From contig NZ_JACXBP010000002.1 in NCBI RefSeq assembly GCF_014773485.1, positions 310,001 through 374,000 of the forward strand: 64,000 nt of DNA, read 5' to 3'. Shown here in pieces: positions 63,739 to 64,000 of this stretch. Source of the DNA: Erwinia aphidicola (GTDB lineage: Bacteria; Pseudomonadota; Gammaproteobacteria; Enterobacterales; Enterobacteriaceae). A program made the position numbers and the translations under genes. The first letter of the stretch is position 1. Each line of letters begins with the position of its first letter. A model generated the notes under the pieces. The model saw only the letters and a list, made by a program, of their open reading frames with translations, searched no databases and was not told the DNA's origin.

Positions 63739-63769
63739 AATAAAAACACCGCTGCGGCGGTGTTTTTTT
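63739..63769 (+). terminator. ppa terminator
   Basis: AACACCGC-TGC-GGCGGTGTT stem followed by a T-rich run of eight. Confidence 0.9.
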
Positions 63770-63812
63770 TGCTAATCTAACTGTCCCGTTAAAATAAAAA
63801 CAGCCTTCCGCT

Positions 63813-64000
63813 TTAATCGATGAGCGATATCGTAATCGCATTCTCAGGGGAATAATCATCCTGAACGGCAAACAGACTGTTGCTAAATACCGGATGCAGT
63901 TTCAGGGTAAAACTGAGATGCTGCCCAGCCGGGTTGATAATAATCTGACTGCCCGGCAATAATTTTGCCGTACTCTTACTTTGCGCTTCATCGCTGCGCA
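63813..64000 (-). CDS. DUF1120-type fimbrial protein, partial (runs off the window)
   Basis: The last 61 codons and stop of a gene whose start is beyond 64000. It ends N-A-I-T-I-S-L-I-D. A-G-Q-H-L-S-F-T-L-K-L-H-P matches the 57565-58110 gene, so a second fimbrial operon, or another part of this locus, lies to the right. Confidence 0.7.
   Translation of the reverse strand, partial: RSDEAQSKSTAKLLPGSQIIINPAGQHLSFTLKLHPVFSNSLFAVQDDYSPENAITISLID

Overview
The window is chromosomal DNA from a Gram-negative enteric bacterium, most likely an Erwiniaceae member (Erwinia/Pantoea group). This rests on gene content: the E. coli-like blocks rnpB-rsmI-lpoA-yraN-diaA-dolP, cybC-pmbA-yjgA and mpl-fbp, an ERIC element, a pqqABCDEF operon, and GC-rich coding with numerous short intergenic palindromes. 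Species assignment is inference.

Layout. 1-8.8 kb: a membrane diguanylate cyclase, a YbaK-type deacylase, an MFS transporter, a Met/His-rich DUF2946-PepSY pair, and a minus-strand operon of MHS transporter, broken LacI regulator and nucleoside hydrolase behind a promoter with a dyad operator and a long structured leader. 9.4-12.9 kb: a histidine phosphatase, a divergent TetR/SDR pair with three operator copies, tRNA-Ile2(CAU), then a small degraded island with a HipA/YjjJ remnant and a HigA-like antitoxin beside an unknown 64-aa protein. 13-16.2 kb: a peroxiredoxin-DsbD-like-SigF-NrsF operon preceded by a sequence resembling a SigF promoter. 16.5-23.8 kb: a small CX6C-repeat secreted protein, pqqF to pqqA with an ERIC between pqqA and pqqB, and a dipeptidase.

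23.9-37.5 kb is the most notable region: a P2/186-type phage tail and lysis cassette with no capsid, portal, terminase, replication or integrase genes, i.e. a domesticated contractile tail particle (R-type tailocin). Its control circuit can be read from the DNA. A perfect LexA box lies before a small ORF in the place of an antirepressor. A 186-type CI repressor gene and the late activator gene ogr carry near-identical operators. Two GTTGT-N12-ACAAC Ogr boxes head the two tail operons. The -1 frameshift site of gene E is also conserved.

37.7-42.7 kb: RNase P RNA with a partial tandem copy of its 3' end, rsmI, and the lpoA-yraN-diaA-dolP cluster. 42.7-50.4 kb: a BglG-type PRD/EIIA regulator and an eight-gene operon (PRD protein, SFCGS protein, DUF4312, DUF4311, DUF4310, amidohydrolase, DgaE-type lyase, KDPG-type aldolase). 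It looks like a complete uptake and catabolic system for an amino-sugar acid-like substrate whose transporter family is uncharacterised. 50.7-57.5 kb: cybC, pmbA, yjgA, mpl, fbp and a chemoreceptor. 57.6-64 kb: a chaperone-usher fimbrial operon with DUF1120-type subunits, ppa, and the end of another DUF1120 gene running off the window.

Palindromic intergenic repeats sharing a GTAGGGG/CCCCTAC edge but with different, internally complementary stems occur at seven or more places. All functional calls are from reading the sequence; no database search was made.
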